A stretch of DNA of 64,000 bases from assembly GCF_028368935.1 (NCBI RefSeq), contig NZ_JAQNDK010000001.1:1426001-1490000 (forward strand), read 5' to 3'. Below are positions 47,015 to 56,008 of this stretch, one piece after another; positions within the stretch are counted from its first letter, which is position 1; each line of letters begins with the position of its first letter. A program made the position numbers and the translations under genes. Under the pieces are notes generated by a model. It did no database searches. It had not been told where the DNA came from and worked only from the letters and a program-made list of their open reading frames with translations. Source of the stretch: Sorangium aterium. GTDB taxonomy: Bacteria > Myxococcota_A > Polyangia > Polyangiales > Polyangiaceae.

Positions 47015-49066
47015 ATGCGCATCGCGCTCGTTTATCCGCCGACCTGCGATCCCACGGCCCCGTACCTCGCGGTGCCGATGCTGACAGGCTTCCTCCGCGC
47101 GAACGGCGTGGAGGTCCTGCCCGTCGACGCGAACATCGAGGCCTTCGACGCGCTCCTCACGCCGCAGCGCATGGCCGACCTCCGCGACCGCCTCGAGGCG
47201 CGCCTCGGCGAGCTCGACCGTCGCCCCGCGCTCCCGCACACAGACCAGCTCGAGTACGTCGCCCTCGCCCGCGCGCGCGGCGACGCGCACGCCGTCCCGG
47301 ATGCGGTGGACCTCGCCAAGGCCACGCTCCGCTCCCCTGACGCCTTCTACGATCCGGACGCCTACGCCCGCGCGGTCGCGACGATCGAGGCGGCGCTCGG
47401 CGTCGTGTCCGCCACGCACCACCCGCTCAAGCTCGACTTCACGGCATACCGCACGCCGTTCGGCCTCACGTCGATGGACGAGATCGCCCGGTCGAGCCGG
47501 CCGGAGCACGACCCCTTCGACGCCTGGGTGCAGCAGACGCTCGTGCCCCGGCTCCGCGACGCGCGCGCCGACATCGTGGGTCTCTCCGTGTGCTTCCCGG
47601 GTCAGCTCCAGCCCGCGTACGCGTTCGCGCGCAAGATCAAGGAGGCGCTGCCCGGCGCGCACGTCACGTGCGGCGGCCCCGGCGTCACGCAGCTGCTCCT
47701 CCGGCTGTCGGGCGAGCGGCTCGCGCGCGCGCTCGGCCCGTTCGACTCGGCGTGCCTGTTCGAGGGCGAGCACACCCTCCTCGCGCTCGCGCGCGCGCTC
47801 GACGAGGGCCGGCCGCTCCGGGACGTGCCCAACGTCGTCGTGCGCGATCGCCTGATGGGCGCGCGCTGGACGTCCGGCCACGGCATGGAGGACCTGAAAG
47901 CGCTCCCCCCGCCCGACTTCGATGGGCTCCCCCTGGAGGCGTACCTCGCGCCGGCGCTCGTGCTCCCGTACGACCCGACGCGGGGCTGCTACTGGGGCAA
48001 ATGCACCTTCTGCCATTACGGGCTCGCGGAGGTCGGCACGGCGGCGTACCGCGAGCGCGCCGTCGAGACGATCGTGGCGCACCTCGGGGCCCTCGCCGCG
48101 CGGCACGGCACACGCCACTTCTACCTGTCGCAGGACTCGGTCGCGCCGAAGACGCTCGTGAAGATGGCGCAGGCGATCCTCGACGCGGGCCTCGACGTGC
48201 GGTGGGCCACCGACCTCAAGCCGGAGAAGTACCTCACCAGGGAGCGCGCGGACGTGCTGCGCCGCGCGGGCGCCGTCGCGTGCGCGCTCGGCGTCGAGTC
48301 GGCGTCGCCGCGCGTCCTCGGCCTCATCGACAAGGGCGCGCCCGTCGAGGTCGTCTCCGACGTCATCGACCACCTCGCGTCCGCGGGCGTGGCCGCCGAG
48401 GCGATGTGCTTCACGGACTTCCCCACCGAGACGCACGCCGAGGCCGTCGAGACGCTCGACTTCCTGCGCGCGCGGCGGGAGGCGCTCGCGGTCTACATCG
48501 TCGGCGAGTTCGGGCTGACGCACGGCGCGCTCGTCGCGCAGACCCCGGAGCGCTTCGGGATCGACGAGGTGTTCGCGCTCGAGGGCGACGAGCTCGGGCT
48601 CGGCCTGTTCTTCGTCCCGCGGGAGCCGTGGAAGACCGACGCCGAGCGCGCCGACGTCGACGCGCGGCTCTCCGACCTGTCGCGCGGCTGGACACTGCGC
48701 AGCTATCCCTGGGCCGGCGCCGTGTCGACCGCGCACACGATCCTCCAGTACGACCGCTTCGGCCCCGGCGTCTTCCGCGATCGCGCGGCGCGCCGCCCCG
48801 ACGAGAGCATCCCCGGAGCCAGCGCCATCGAGCGCGGGCTGCGCTTCGATCCGCGCGCCGCCGAGCACGCGGAGGCGCGCGAGGCGGAGATCTGGGCGAC
48901 GCTCGTCCACGAGGAGCGGCGCGTGGGGCGCGACGCCTACGAGCGGCTCGCCCGGTCGTTGCCGCCGCTCCGGCCGAAGCCCGTGCGCGTCAGGTTCGTC
49001 GCGGGCGCCGCGCCGGCCGTGACGTCGGGGCGACGGCCGTCGCACGCGACCAGCGCGGCACGCTGA
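47015..49066 (+). CDS. B12-binding-domain radical SAM protein
   Basis: A 683-aa protein. The N-terminal B12-binding-like region has RIALVYPPTCDPTAPYLAVP, GLSVCFPGQLQPAYAFARKI and VTCGGPGVT. The radical SAM core has the cluster motif RGCYWGKCTFC near residue 324, a CX4CX2C spacing as in the related group of cobalamin-dependent enzymes (classic spacing is CX3CX2C). SDLKPEKYLT-like and CALGVESASPRVLGLIDKG strands follow. Similar enzymes are found with peptide-modifying or hopanoid/lipid pathways, but no precursor peptide is adjacent, so the substrate is unknown. It stands alone as a transcription unit. Confidence 0.88.
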   Translation: MRIALVYPPTCDPTAPYLAVPMLTGFLRANGVEVLPVDANIEAFDALLTPQRMADLRDRLEARLGELDRRPALPHTDQLEYVALARARGDAHAVPDAVDLAKATLRSPDAFYDPDAYARAVATIEAALGVVSATHHPLKLDFTAYRTPFGLTSMDEIARSSRPEHDPFDAWVQQTLVPRLRDARADIVGLSVCFPGQLQPAYAFARKIKEALPGAHVTCGGPGVTQLLLRLSGERLARALGPFDSACLFEGEHTLLALARALDEGRPLRDVPNVVVRDRLMGARWTSGHGMEDLKALPPPDFDGLPLEAYLAPALVLPYDPTRGCYWGKCTFCHYGLAEVGTAAYRERAVETIVAHLGALAARHGTRHFYLSQDSVAPKTLVKMAQAILDAGLDVRWATDLKPEKYLTRERADVLRRAGAVACALGVESASPRVLGLIDKGAPVEVVSDVIDHLASAGVAAEAMCFTDFPTETHAEAVETLDFLRARREALAVYIVGEFGLTHGALVAQTPERFGIDEVFALEGDELGLGLFFVPREPWKTDAERADVDARLSDLSRGWTLRSYPWAGAVSTAHTILQYDRFGPGVFRDRAARRPDESIPGASAIERGLRFDPRAAEHAEAREAEIWATLVHEERRVGRDAYERLARSLPPLRPKPVRVRFVAGAAPAVTSGRRPSHATSAAR

Positions 49067-49474
49067 GCCTCGGCCCGAACAGGAGCGGCGATCGACGCAT
49101 CACGCGATGGCACGCCGTTGCGCATCGAGGCATGAATCCGCTGACAGCGCACGGGCCCATTGCCTGGCCGCGCGCCGCGGCGGCGCTGTCGCCCGACGTG
49201 AGGTAATGCGACCTATCGTCGCACATGCGACGAATCGACGAATCGTCGAATCGACGAATCGTCGAATCGACGAATCAGCGATGAATCGAATAGGCTTCCC
49301 ACGAGCCTTCACGATCGGTTAAGTTCCACTGTTGGAGGTCCGTCGCCCTCGAGCCCCTGAGTCAGCGAAGCACAGGAGGGGCTCCGGGAGTCGATAGGAC
49401 ATGCGCCTTCGGCGCGCTTGCTTGGGGAAGCCGCGTGCGGGTCGTCACGCGGTGGAATTCAAAGGCATCATAGA
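49067..49474. other. Intergenic region with 8-bp tandem repeats
   Basis: A 408-base space. It contains six tandem 8-bp units of CGAATCG(A/T), alternating to give a 16-bp higher order, at 49231-49278. The rest has no recognisable gene. The promoter of the following lipoprotein gene should lie here. Confidence 0.75.
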
Positions 49475-49909
49475 ATGAAAAGTTTCAATGCATTCGCAAT
49501 CCTGGGTTCGGTGTTCGCGCTGACGGGGTGCGTCGTCGATGCAGACTCCTCGTCGGAGCTGGGAGACGACGCGGAGGTCGACGAGCAGACCTCCGTCGCC
49601 GAGCAGGCGGTGACGAACGGCGCGGTGAACGCCGCCTGCGCCGAGTCCCTCACGCTCCGCGACCAGCCCGGCGGGGCGACGCTCGGCACGATGTACACCG
49701 GTCCGTACAACGGCGTCTCGAAGTTCTACGTGCAGTCGACCAGCGGCAGCTGGTCCTACGGCTACTCGTACTCGCTCGGCCGATGGGGCTGGGCGATGAC
49801 GTACTACCTGACGACGAACTACAGGGAGCAGGGGGCACCCGGACAGATCGGCTACTACTACGCATGTTATCGAGCGGACGGCTCGGGCTGGGGCGGCGGC
49901 ATCGGCTGA
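49475..49909 (+). CDS. Small lipoprotein with SH3-like C-terminal part
   Basis: A 144-aa protein. The signal NAFAILGSVFALTGC has a clean lipobox at Cys19. An acidic spacer is followed by CAESLTLRDQPGGATLGTMY and QSTSGSWSYGYSYSLGRWGW, which look like a bacterial SH3-type fold, then a Tyr/Gly-rich tail. Such domains often bind peptidoglycan or other wall polymers; this is inference. Confidence 0.75.
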   Translation: MKSFNAFAILGSVFALTGCVVDADSSSELGDDAEVDEQTSVAEQAVTNGAVNAACAESLTLRDQPGGATLGTMYTGPYNGVSKFYVQSTSGSWSYGYSYSLGRWGWAMTYYLTTNYREQGAPGQIGYYYACYRADGSGWGGGIG

Positions 49910-50023
49910 CCGGCGCGGCGGGTCGCAGGCAGCGCTCCTGGGGCCGCCCACCCCGCGCCCTACCGCCGCCGCCCCGCTCCCGCCGGCGGCCTGCTCTCGG
50001 AAGGGCATGGTAGGATCGGGCCA

Positions 50024-50608
50024 ATGGCCCAGAAGGCGCCCCAGGCGAAGCTGTCCCAGGAGGAGTACCTCGCGCTCGAGCGCTCCTCCGAGGTGAAGCA
50101 CGAGTACGCTGGCGGTGAGGTGTTCGCGATGTCGGGCGGCACGCGCGAGCACAGCCTCATCGCTGCCAATGTGGTGGGTGAGCTTCGCAGTTCGCTGAGA
50201 GCGCGTCCCTGTGAGGCGCACGCGTCCGACCTGCGGATCAAGAACGTGACGATCGGCCGCTACGTCTACCCGGACGCCTCGGTCGTCTGCGGCCAGCCCC
50301 TGTTCGAGGACGAACACCGCGACACCCTGCTCAACCCCACAGCCGTCTTCGAGGTGCTCTCCGACTCCTCGGAGAGCTACGACCGCGGCGGCAAATTCGC
50401 CCTGTATCGGGGGATTCCATCGATCGCCGATTACGTCCTGCTGTCCCAGAAGCAGGTGGAGGTCGAGCACTTCCGCCGCCAGCCGGATGGAACCTGGCTG
50501 CTCCGTGTGCTCGGCCCGGGCGAGCGACTCCAGATCGCGTCGATCGGCTGCGACCTGGCAGTGGACGAGCTCTACCTCAAGGTCTTCGCTCGGCCCACGG
50601 GCGATTGA
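50024..50608 (+). CDS. Uma2-family putative nuclease
   Basis: A 194-aa Uma2 (DUF820) protein. The family's SQEEYLALERSSEVKHEYAG start, FAMSGGTREHSLIAANV, YVYPDASVVCG (acidic residue) and VFEVLSDSSESYDRGGKFAL (Glu and Lys) match the PD-(D/E)XK-like active site. Uma2 proteins are abundant in this type of genome; their role is not known, and restriction-endonuclease-like activity is inferred. Confidence 0.9.
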   Translation: MAQKAPQAKLSQEEYLALERSSEVKHEYAGGEVFAMSGGTREHSLIAANVVGELRSSLRARPCEAHASDLRIKNVTIGRYVYPDASVVCGQPLFEDEHRDTLLNPTAVFEVLSDSSESYDRGGKFALYRGIPSIADYVLLSQKQVEVEHFRRQPDGTWLLRVLGPGERLQIASIGCDLAVDELYLKVFARPTGD

Positions 50609-50719
50609 GCGGCTCCGCTCGATGCTCAGCCCGACGGGTGCGGGCCATCGTATGCGCGGGTACGTCCGGGCGCTGCTGGGGTGCCAGAACGGCCGAGCCC
50701 ATGATCCCCGACGATAAAG

Positions 50720-51145
50720 TCATACCGGCTCTCTCCAGTTCTCCAGAACCAGCGGGTAGCCGGCTGATTGAACACGGCTGTAATCGGACGTGTTGCCTGT
50801 CACGAGGGGCAACCCATGATGAATTGCCGTCGCGGCGATCATCGTATCCGGTACACCGATCGGCGTGCCGGCCATCCGTAGATCGGCCAGGATGCGACCA
50901 GCGAGCTCGGCCGCGGTCGCATCGAAGAGCAAGACCTCGCTCCGGTGTGCCATTTCCAGGAACCGCCGCGCCTTCTGGTCGGCCCGCTGCTGCGAGTAGC
51001 CAGCGACGACCTCCATGACCGAGACGACGGAGAACGTGAAGCGGCCGTAGGCGGCGATGTACGAGCGCGCGCGCTCCACGACAGCCGGGCTCCTGGCCTT
51101 GGTGATCTCGGACAGAATGTCCGTGTCAAGGAGGGCCCTGCTCAT
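50720..51145 (-). CDS. PIN-domain toxin, VapC-like
   Basis: A 141-aa PIN-domain protein. It has LLDTDILSEI (Asp) near residue 7, ARSYIAAYGRFTFSVVSVME, AGTPIGVPDTMIAATAIHHG (second acidic pair) and PLVTGNTSDYSRV, the VapC ribonuclease frame. It overlaps the antitoxin gene by 20 bases, as in TA pairs. VapC toxins cut tRNA or rRNA and slow growth when the antitoxin is lost. Confidence 0.88.
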   Translation of the reverse strand: MSRALLDTDILSEITKARSPAVVERARSYIAAYGRFTFSVVSVMEVVAGYSQQRADQKARRFLEMAHRSEVLLFDATAAELAGRILADLRMAGTPIGVPDTMIAATAIHHGLPLVTGNTSDYSRVQSAGYPLVLENWREPV

Positions 51146-51392
51146 CCTCTTCCTCCACGTCACGCAGCCTGGAAGAGCGACGATTCTCCTGGACGACCTC
51201 CATCATGGCATCGACGGCCTCGGGGTCATCGGCGAAGAGCCCGATCAGGGAGGGTGCTGCCTCGGCTTCACGCGGCAAGCCCTCGCTCGCGGATCCATCC
51301 GCGAGCTCATGGACCACACGCTCGATGAGCCGGAGCCGCTCCTGGACCGGCAGGCCCTGGATGGCCTGGAAAATTTGTTCGACGCTGGTCAC
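51126..51392 (-). CDS. Putative VapB-type antitoxin
   Basis: An 88-aa protein from a GTG start (VTSVEQIFQAIQGLPVQERL). The helical N-terminus and the acidic, disordered C-terminus (RLRDVEEEDEQGPP) fit an antitoxin that binds a PIN toxin. It is placed directly before and overlapping the toxin gene. A clear DNA-binding domain is not obvious. Confidence 0.75.
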   Translation of the reverse strand: MTSVEQIFQAIQGLPVQERLRLIERVVHELADGSASEGLPREAEAAPSLIGLFADDPEAVDAMMEVVQENRRSSRLRDVEEEDEQGPP

Positions 51393-51553
51393 CGGGCGGA
51401 CCTCCTGTTCGCGCGAACCATAGCCAAGCGTACCCCGTCCGAGGGCGCACGGGGTTCCCCTCTCCGCGCGCAGGCAGGCTCCCGCCTGGGCCGGCTCGCA
51501 GACGCCCATCACCGCGCCCGCGACCGCTCCCGGCGGAGGGGCCTCCCCGCCTC

Positions 51554-52861
51554 CTACACCGCCGCCGCCCCGCCCCCGCTGGCCGCCTGCGCGCGCGCCC
51601 GCTTGCGGACCATGATCTCCGGGGACTCCGCGACCGCCATCCCCACGAGGCGCATGCCCTCCAGGAAGTGCTTCACCCCGCTCCGGACGAGCTCGTGGCT
51701 CGCCTCGCCGACCTCCGGGTAGCCCCGCCCCTCCGCGTCGGGCTGCACCTTGCCCCAGTTCGCGAACAGGCGTCCCCACGGGCTCTCCAGCACGGGGGCC
51801 ATCTTCTCCTTCGCGTAGCGCGGATACCAGAACATGTCGTGATACGTGACCGACGCCACGTAAGCCCAGGGGGCGAGCCACGTCTTGAGCGACCACTCGA
51901 TCGGCTTCTTCAGGGGACCCCAGTAGATGCGGTGCTGGTTGCGCGAGGCGAACGTCATCTCCTTGAACGGTCCATCGAAGTTCCACTGCTCGTTCGCCGC
52001 GTCCACGTCGCCCACGAGCTCGATGTCGCGCACGTCGCCCGTCCCGAGGCCGAGATCGTGCGCCAGCCGCACGAACTTGAGATCGCGCAGCGGATCGAAC
52101 CCCATCAGCTTCGCCGCCACGGCGTCGATCGCCACCTGGTCCGAGGATGCGAGCAGCACGTTCTTCACGTGCGGCACCATGCAGCGCGGCCCAGGGCCGT
52201 CGCCCGCGAACGTCCCGTCCATCACCGCGAAGACCCCGCGGTGGATCTTCTTCTGGATCATCAGGAGATCCACGAGCGTCTCGTGGATCACCGGGTGCGT
52301 CCAGTGCCGGTGCTCGTTCAGGAGGCCGCCGAACGCGTTCTTCATCGCGCCCGTCGTCGTCGTGAAGATGTGGGTCTTCACCGTCGGCAGGTGGATGATG
52401 TTCTCCCCGATGAAGCGCTTCGGGATCGAGAACCCCTTCGGGTACACCTCGTTCAGACAGAGGAACTTCTTCCGCAGATCGCCGACCGCGTCCCCGATCG
52501 GGATCCACTCCTCCCCTTCGTAGAGGTGGACGTTGCGCAGGCCGTGCGCCTGCACGACGTCGATCTGCTTGTTCTCGCGCTCGCCGAGGTGGGCGTCGAT
52601 GACGACCGTGCGGTTGTGGCAGGCGTGGATCAGGTCCTTCGAGTACCCGTCCTGCGTCATCGCCCGGATGACCCCCTCGAGCTGCCAGGGCGTCGTGGAT
52701 GAGCTCGGGTAGAAGAAGTGCCAGGAGATGTTCACCTTGAGCGCCGTGTCGGCGTCCTTGGCGACCACATCCTGGTAACCGGCCAGGTTCATCAGCCGGT
52801 GGTAGTCCGAGAGCACCGTCGCAGGCGACGTGCGGATCACAGCGACCTTCGATTTCGGCAT
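51554..52861 (-). CDS. DUF362 domain protein
   Basis: A 435-aa protein. It starts MPKSKVAVIRTSPATVLSDY and contains LKVNISWHFFYPSSSTTPWQ, IGENIIHLPTVKTHIFTTTTG, AMKNAFGGLLNEHRHWTHP and LASSDQVAIDAVAAKLMGFD, the DUF362 pattern. Unlike many DUF362 proteins it has no 4Fe-4S motif. The function is unknown. It stands alone, divergent from the following repeat-rich region. Confidence 0.88.
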   Translation of the reverse strand: MPKSKVAVIRTSPATVLSDYHRLMNLAGYQDVVAKDADTALKVNISWHFFYPSSSTTPWQLEGVIRAMTQDGYSKDLIHACHNRTVVIDAHLGERENKQIDVVQAHGLRNVHLYEGEEWIPIGDAVGDLRKKFLCLNEVYPKGFSIPKRFIGENIIHLPTVKTHIFTTTTGAMKNAFGGLLNEHRHWTHPVIHETLVDLLMIQKKIHRGVFAVMDGTFAGDGPGPRCMVPHVKNVLLASSDQVAIDAVAAKLMGFDPLRDLKFVRLAHDLGLGTGDVRDIELVGDVDAANEQWNFDGPFKEMTFASRNQHRIYWGPLKKPIEWSLKTWLAPWAYVASVTYHDMFWYPRYAKEKMAPVLESPWGRLFANWGKVQPDAEGRGYPEVGEASHELVRSGVKHFLEGMRLVGMAVAESPEIMVRKRARAQAASGGGAAAV

Positions 52862-53339
52862 GGCTGGGCCCTTATAGCCCGTCCGGAGTCGCCCGTTCCG
52901 GGAAGTTGCAGGGCGTCCGCGTGGAGGCTCCGTGCAGGCGCGGTCGGCACGGAGCGCGGCGCGGGCGCGCGCTCGCCCGACGCCCGCGTTCCGCGCTCCG
53001 CGTACGCGGAGAGCGTACGTGCAGAGCGTACGCGCAGAGCGTACGCGCAGAGCGTACGCGCAGATCCACCCTGTCACGATCGTGGCATCTTGCCCCAGGC
53101 GCGAGGCGCCGCACACGCGCCCGGACGGAAGCGGCTGGGGCCGATCTCGACGCTACCCGCCTCGCGTCGCCGAGAACGCGCCGGCCGACAGCCTCTGCCG
53201 CCGGTCGGCACGGGGGCTGCAATGCTCCAACACCAGGGAACAGCAAGGAACCGCGGCGAACAGCCGCCATCAGGAACCACGTTGAGGTCGTCTCCACGAA
53301 GACAACGGATCGACCCCTGAAACCCCTTTGGAGGACATC
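52862..53339. other. Intergenic region with a 13-bp tandem repeat
   Basis: A 478-base space with no recognisable gene. At 53011-53062 four consecutive copies of GAGCGTACGCGCA lie in tandem, the first with one change. TACGCG/CGTACG palindromes inside each unit could pair. It precedes the DUF1328 gene. Confidence 0.75.
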
Positions 53340-53504
53340 ATGCTCGGCTGGACTGTCACCTTCTTCATCATCGCGATCATCGCTGCAATCTTCGGCTTCG
53401 GCGGGATCGCCGCCAGCGCCGCGTCGATCGCGAAGATCCTGTTCGTCGCGTTCTTGGTGCTCGCGGTGATCTCGCTCGCGCTCGGGCGCCGCATGCCGGC
53501 ATGA
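53340..53504 (+). CDS. DUF1328 small membrane protein (YtjA-like)
   Basis: A 54-aa protein too short for most gene callers. It starts [20 protein letters not shown] and has [20 protein letters not shown] before the tail GRRMPA. Two transmembrane segments and the conserved G-GGIA--AA-IAK pattern match the DUF1328/YtjA family. A GAGGAC ribosome site precedes it. YtjA-like proteins are linked to envelope stress, but the mechanism is not established. Confidence 0.9.
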   Translation: MLGWTVTFFIIAIIAAIFGFGGIAASAASIAKILFVAFLVLAVISLALGRRMPA

Positions 53505-53525
53505 TCCGGAGACAGGGTGGAGGCC

Positions 53526-53888
53526 ATGAAGAACGCTTCGCAACCGCGGAATGGTGAGAGGAACGGTACGTTGGACAGCGCGTTGGACAGCACGTTGAAC
53601 GGCGCGCCGAACATCGCGCCGAACGGTGAACCCTGGAAGCCCGGCGTGCCGCCGCCGGCGGCGAGCCCCCCCGGCGAATCGCCGGCGACCCCCGATTCGC
53701 CAGGCTCGCCCGGCCGCGCGTCGCCGGACCGCGAGATCCAGCTCCCGGGGACGGCGCAGCCCGGAGGGGAGCCGGGGACGAGGCACCAGCCCGAGGTGCC
53801 AGCGCCCGCGCACACGCAGGAGATCCCGGCGCCGCCGCCTCACGAGGTCCCCGGCCACGATTTCCCGCGCGCTCGGAGCGGTCCATAG
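53526..53888 (+). CDS. Proline-rich hypothetical protein
   Basis: A 120-aa low-complexity protein rich in Pro, Gly, Ser and Ala. It begins MKNASQPRNGERNGTLDSAL with repeats of NGAPNIAPNGEP. It ends five bases before the tamB-like gene, so it may be a true co-transcribed gene, but no domain is recognised and chance coding is possible. Confidence 0.4.
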   Translation: MKNASQPRNGERNGTLDSALDSTLNGAPNIAPNGEPWKPGVPPPAASPPGESPATPDSPGSPGRASPDREIQLPGTAQPGGEPGTRHQPEVPAPAHTQEIPAPPPHEVPGHDFPRARSGP

Positions 53889-53893
53889 GCGAT

Positions 53894-56008
53894 ATGCCAG
53901 AGACTCCCGCCCTCCCTCCCGCGCCCGGCGCCGGCGCCCCGCGCCGTCAAGGCCGCTTCCGCCGGGCGCTGGCCCGCGCGGCCGCGGTGTCAGCCAGCGT
54001 GATCGGCCTGGGCGCCGTCTTTGTCACGGCGGTGGCGGTCGGCGCGGTCGTTCACCTGAACGCCTCGTCGACCCGCAACCTGACAAGGCAGCTCATCAAC
54101 GACACCCTGCGATCCAGCCTCGAGGGACGGATCGAGATCGAGCACATCGACCGCCTCGGCCTCTTCACCGCCGACGTCTCCAGGGTGACGGTGAGCCACC
54201 CGAACGGAACCGAGCTCCTGCGCGTCAGCGGCGTCCACGCGGACTTCAACGCGCTGTCGATCGCGACGGAGCTCCTCCTCGGCGACGGCGACCTCGCCGT
54301 CACGATCCCGCTCGTCCGGGTGGCGGACGCGGACGTGCTGCTCGAGCAGGACGAGCAAGGCGCGCTCACCCTGGCCGAGGCGTTCACGCCGACGCCGTCG
54401 GAGCCGCCGGAGGAGCCGCCCGCCGAGCCTGCGCGGCCGCTCCGCCTCGAGCTGTCGCGCGTCGTGCTCGATCGCGCGGCGGTCCACGGCACCGTCGCGC
54501 CAGGGAGCCCCATCGACGCGACGATCGAGGACCTCGCCGGCGGCGTCGTCGTCGCGGACCGGAGCCGGTACGCGCTCGAGCGCGTGCGCATCACCGAGCG
54601 GCGCCTGTTGCCGGTCCCGGTCGAGGCGACGAGCATCTCCGGGAGCGTCAGCGTGCCGGCGGACGCGCCGATGGAGCTCACCGCGAAGCTCGAAGGGAGC
54701 GTCGGGGCGATCCCGCTCACGGCCGAGGGGACCCTGAAGGACGAGCGCCTCACGGCGCGGGTCTCGTCCGCGCGCGTGACGCCCGAGGCAGCCCTCGCGA
54801 TCGATCCGAGCGCGCCGCTCGCCCGGCCGCTCTCGGTGCTGGTGACGGCCGACGGAGCGCTCTCGGACCTGGCCGTCACGGCGCACGTCGCCGTCCTCGA
54901 TCCGCTCGTCGCAGGCGACGCCGTGACCGGTGAGGTCACCGCCCACGCCCGGCTGGACGCGCTGGATCCGAAGCGCATCACGGCCGAGGTGCGGATCGCC
55001 GAGCTCGACCCGCGCGCCTTCGTCGGAACGGCGCCCGCCGCGCGGGTGAGCGCGGAGGCCCGAGGGGAGATCCACCTCGACGAGGAGGGCGGGCCGCGCG
55101 TCATCGCCGAGGCCAGGACGGAGCCGTTCCTCGTCGCGGGGCAGCGCGTGCCGGCGACAGAAGCGCGCGCGACCCTCGAGCGCGGCGCGCTGCGGGCCGC
55201 GGCGACGATCCACGAGCCCGGCGCGCCCATCGAGGCGAGCGTCGCCCGCTCGAAGGAGGGGGTGCTCCAGTTCGAGGCGCAGAGCGAGATCCCGTCGCTC
55301 AGCGCGGTGCAGCGCGTCCCGCGCGGCATCCACGGCAGCGCCGCGCTCCACGTCGAGGGCGCGCTCAGGGACGACGCGCTCGACGCCAAGGCGACCGTGC
55401 GCGTCGCCGGGCTCCGCGTCGGGTCCGATCTGCAGCTCGGGCGCGGCGAGGTCCGGGCCAAGGCCACGGGGCCCCTCGACAAGCTCACGATCGGCGGCGC
55501 GTTCCGCGGAGCGGACCTCCGCGCCCAGCAGTACGCGTTCCGCAGCGTGGCGGCGAGCGCCGCGGGGCCCGTCACGGCGCCGCACGTCCGCGTGTCGCTG
55601 GCCAGCGCGGAGCGCCGGATCATGGCCTCGGCCCACCTCGATCTGCCGCGGAGCGAGGCGCGGCAGCTCCGCGTGGAGGTGGCGCGCGGGGAGGACGAGG
55701 TGACCGCGCAGGCCGCCCGCGTCGCGTGGGACCGCGGGATCGCCCTCCGCGGGCTCGCGCTGCGCGGCGACGGCGTGGGGGAGCTCGAGGGGAGCCTCTC
55801 GCTCGCCGGGGACGAGATCGAGGGCGACCTCCGCGGCACCGCGCTCGACCTCGCGCGCATCGCCGACATCACCGGGGCGCCGCTCGGCATAGGAGGCCTC
55901 GCCAACCTCGACGTGTCGGTGCACGGCCGGGGGGCGCGCCGCGCGGGGCGCGTCCAGATCGAGCTCGAGGACGGCTCGGTCCCGGGCGTGGCGCGCGGCT
56001 CTCGATGA
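53894..56008 (+). CDS. TamB/AsmA-like protein, first part
   Basis: A 704-aa N-terminal part of a large TamB-like lipid-transfer or assembly protein. After a basic start, one membrane anchor (SASVIGLGAVFVTAVAVGAV, about 35-54) leads into a long periplasmic beta-groove with repeating strands of TamB type. The frame ends abruptly in GSVPGVARGSR. The next frame starts within its stop (ATGA) and continues the same groove. A single protein would be expected; see the findings entry. Confidence 0.8.
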   Translation: MPETPALPPAPGAGAPRRQGRFRRALARAAAVSASVIGLGAVFVTAVAVGAVVHLNASSTRNLTRQLINDTLRSSLEGRIEIEHIDRLGLFTADVSRVTVSHPNGTELLRVSGVHADFNALSIATELLLGDGDLAVTIPLVRVADADVLLEQDEQGALTLAEAFTPTPSEPPEEPPAEPARPLRLELSRVVLDRAAVHGTVAPGSPIDATIEDLAGGVVVADRSRYALERVRITERRLLPVPVEATSISGSVSVPADAPMELTAKLEGSVGAIPLTAEGTLKDERLTARVSSARVTPEAALAIDPSAPLARPLSVLVTADGALSDLAVTAHVAVLDPLVAGDAVTGEVTAHARLDALDPKRITAEVRIAELDPRAFVGTAPAARVSAEARGEIHLDEEGGPRVIAEARTEPFLVAGQRVPATEARATLERGALRAAATIHEPGAPIEASVARSKEGVLQFEAQSEIPSLSAVQRVPRGIHGSAALHVEGALRDDALDAKATVRVAGLRVGSDLQLGRGEVRAKATGPLDKLTIGGAFRGADLRAQQYAFRSVAASAAGPVTAPHVRVSLASAERRIMASAHLDLPRSEARQLRVEVARGEDEVTAQAARVAWDRGIALRGLALRGDGVGELEGSLSLAGDEIEGDLRGTALDLARIADITGAPLGIGGLANLDVSVHGRGARRAGRVQIELEDGSVPGVARGSR

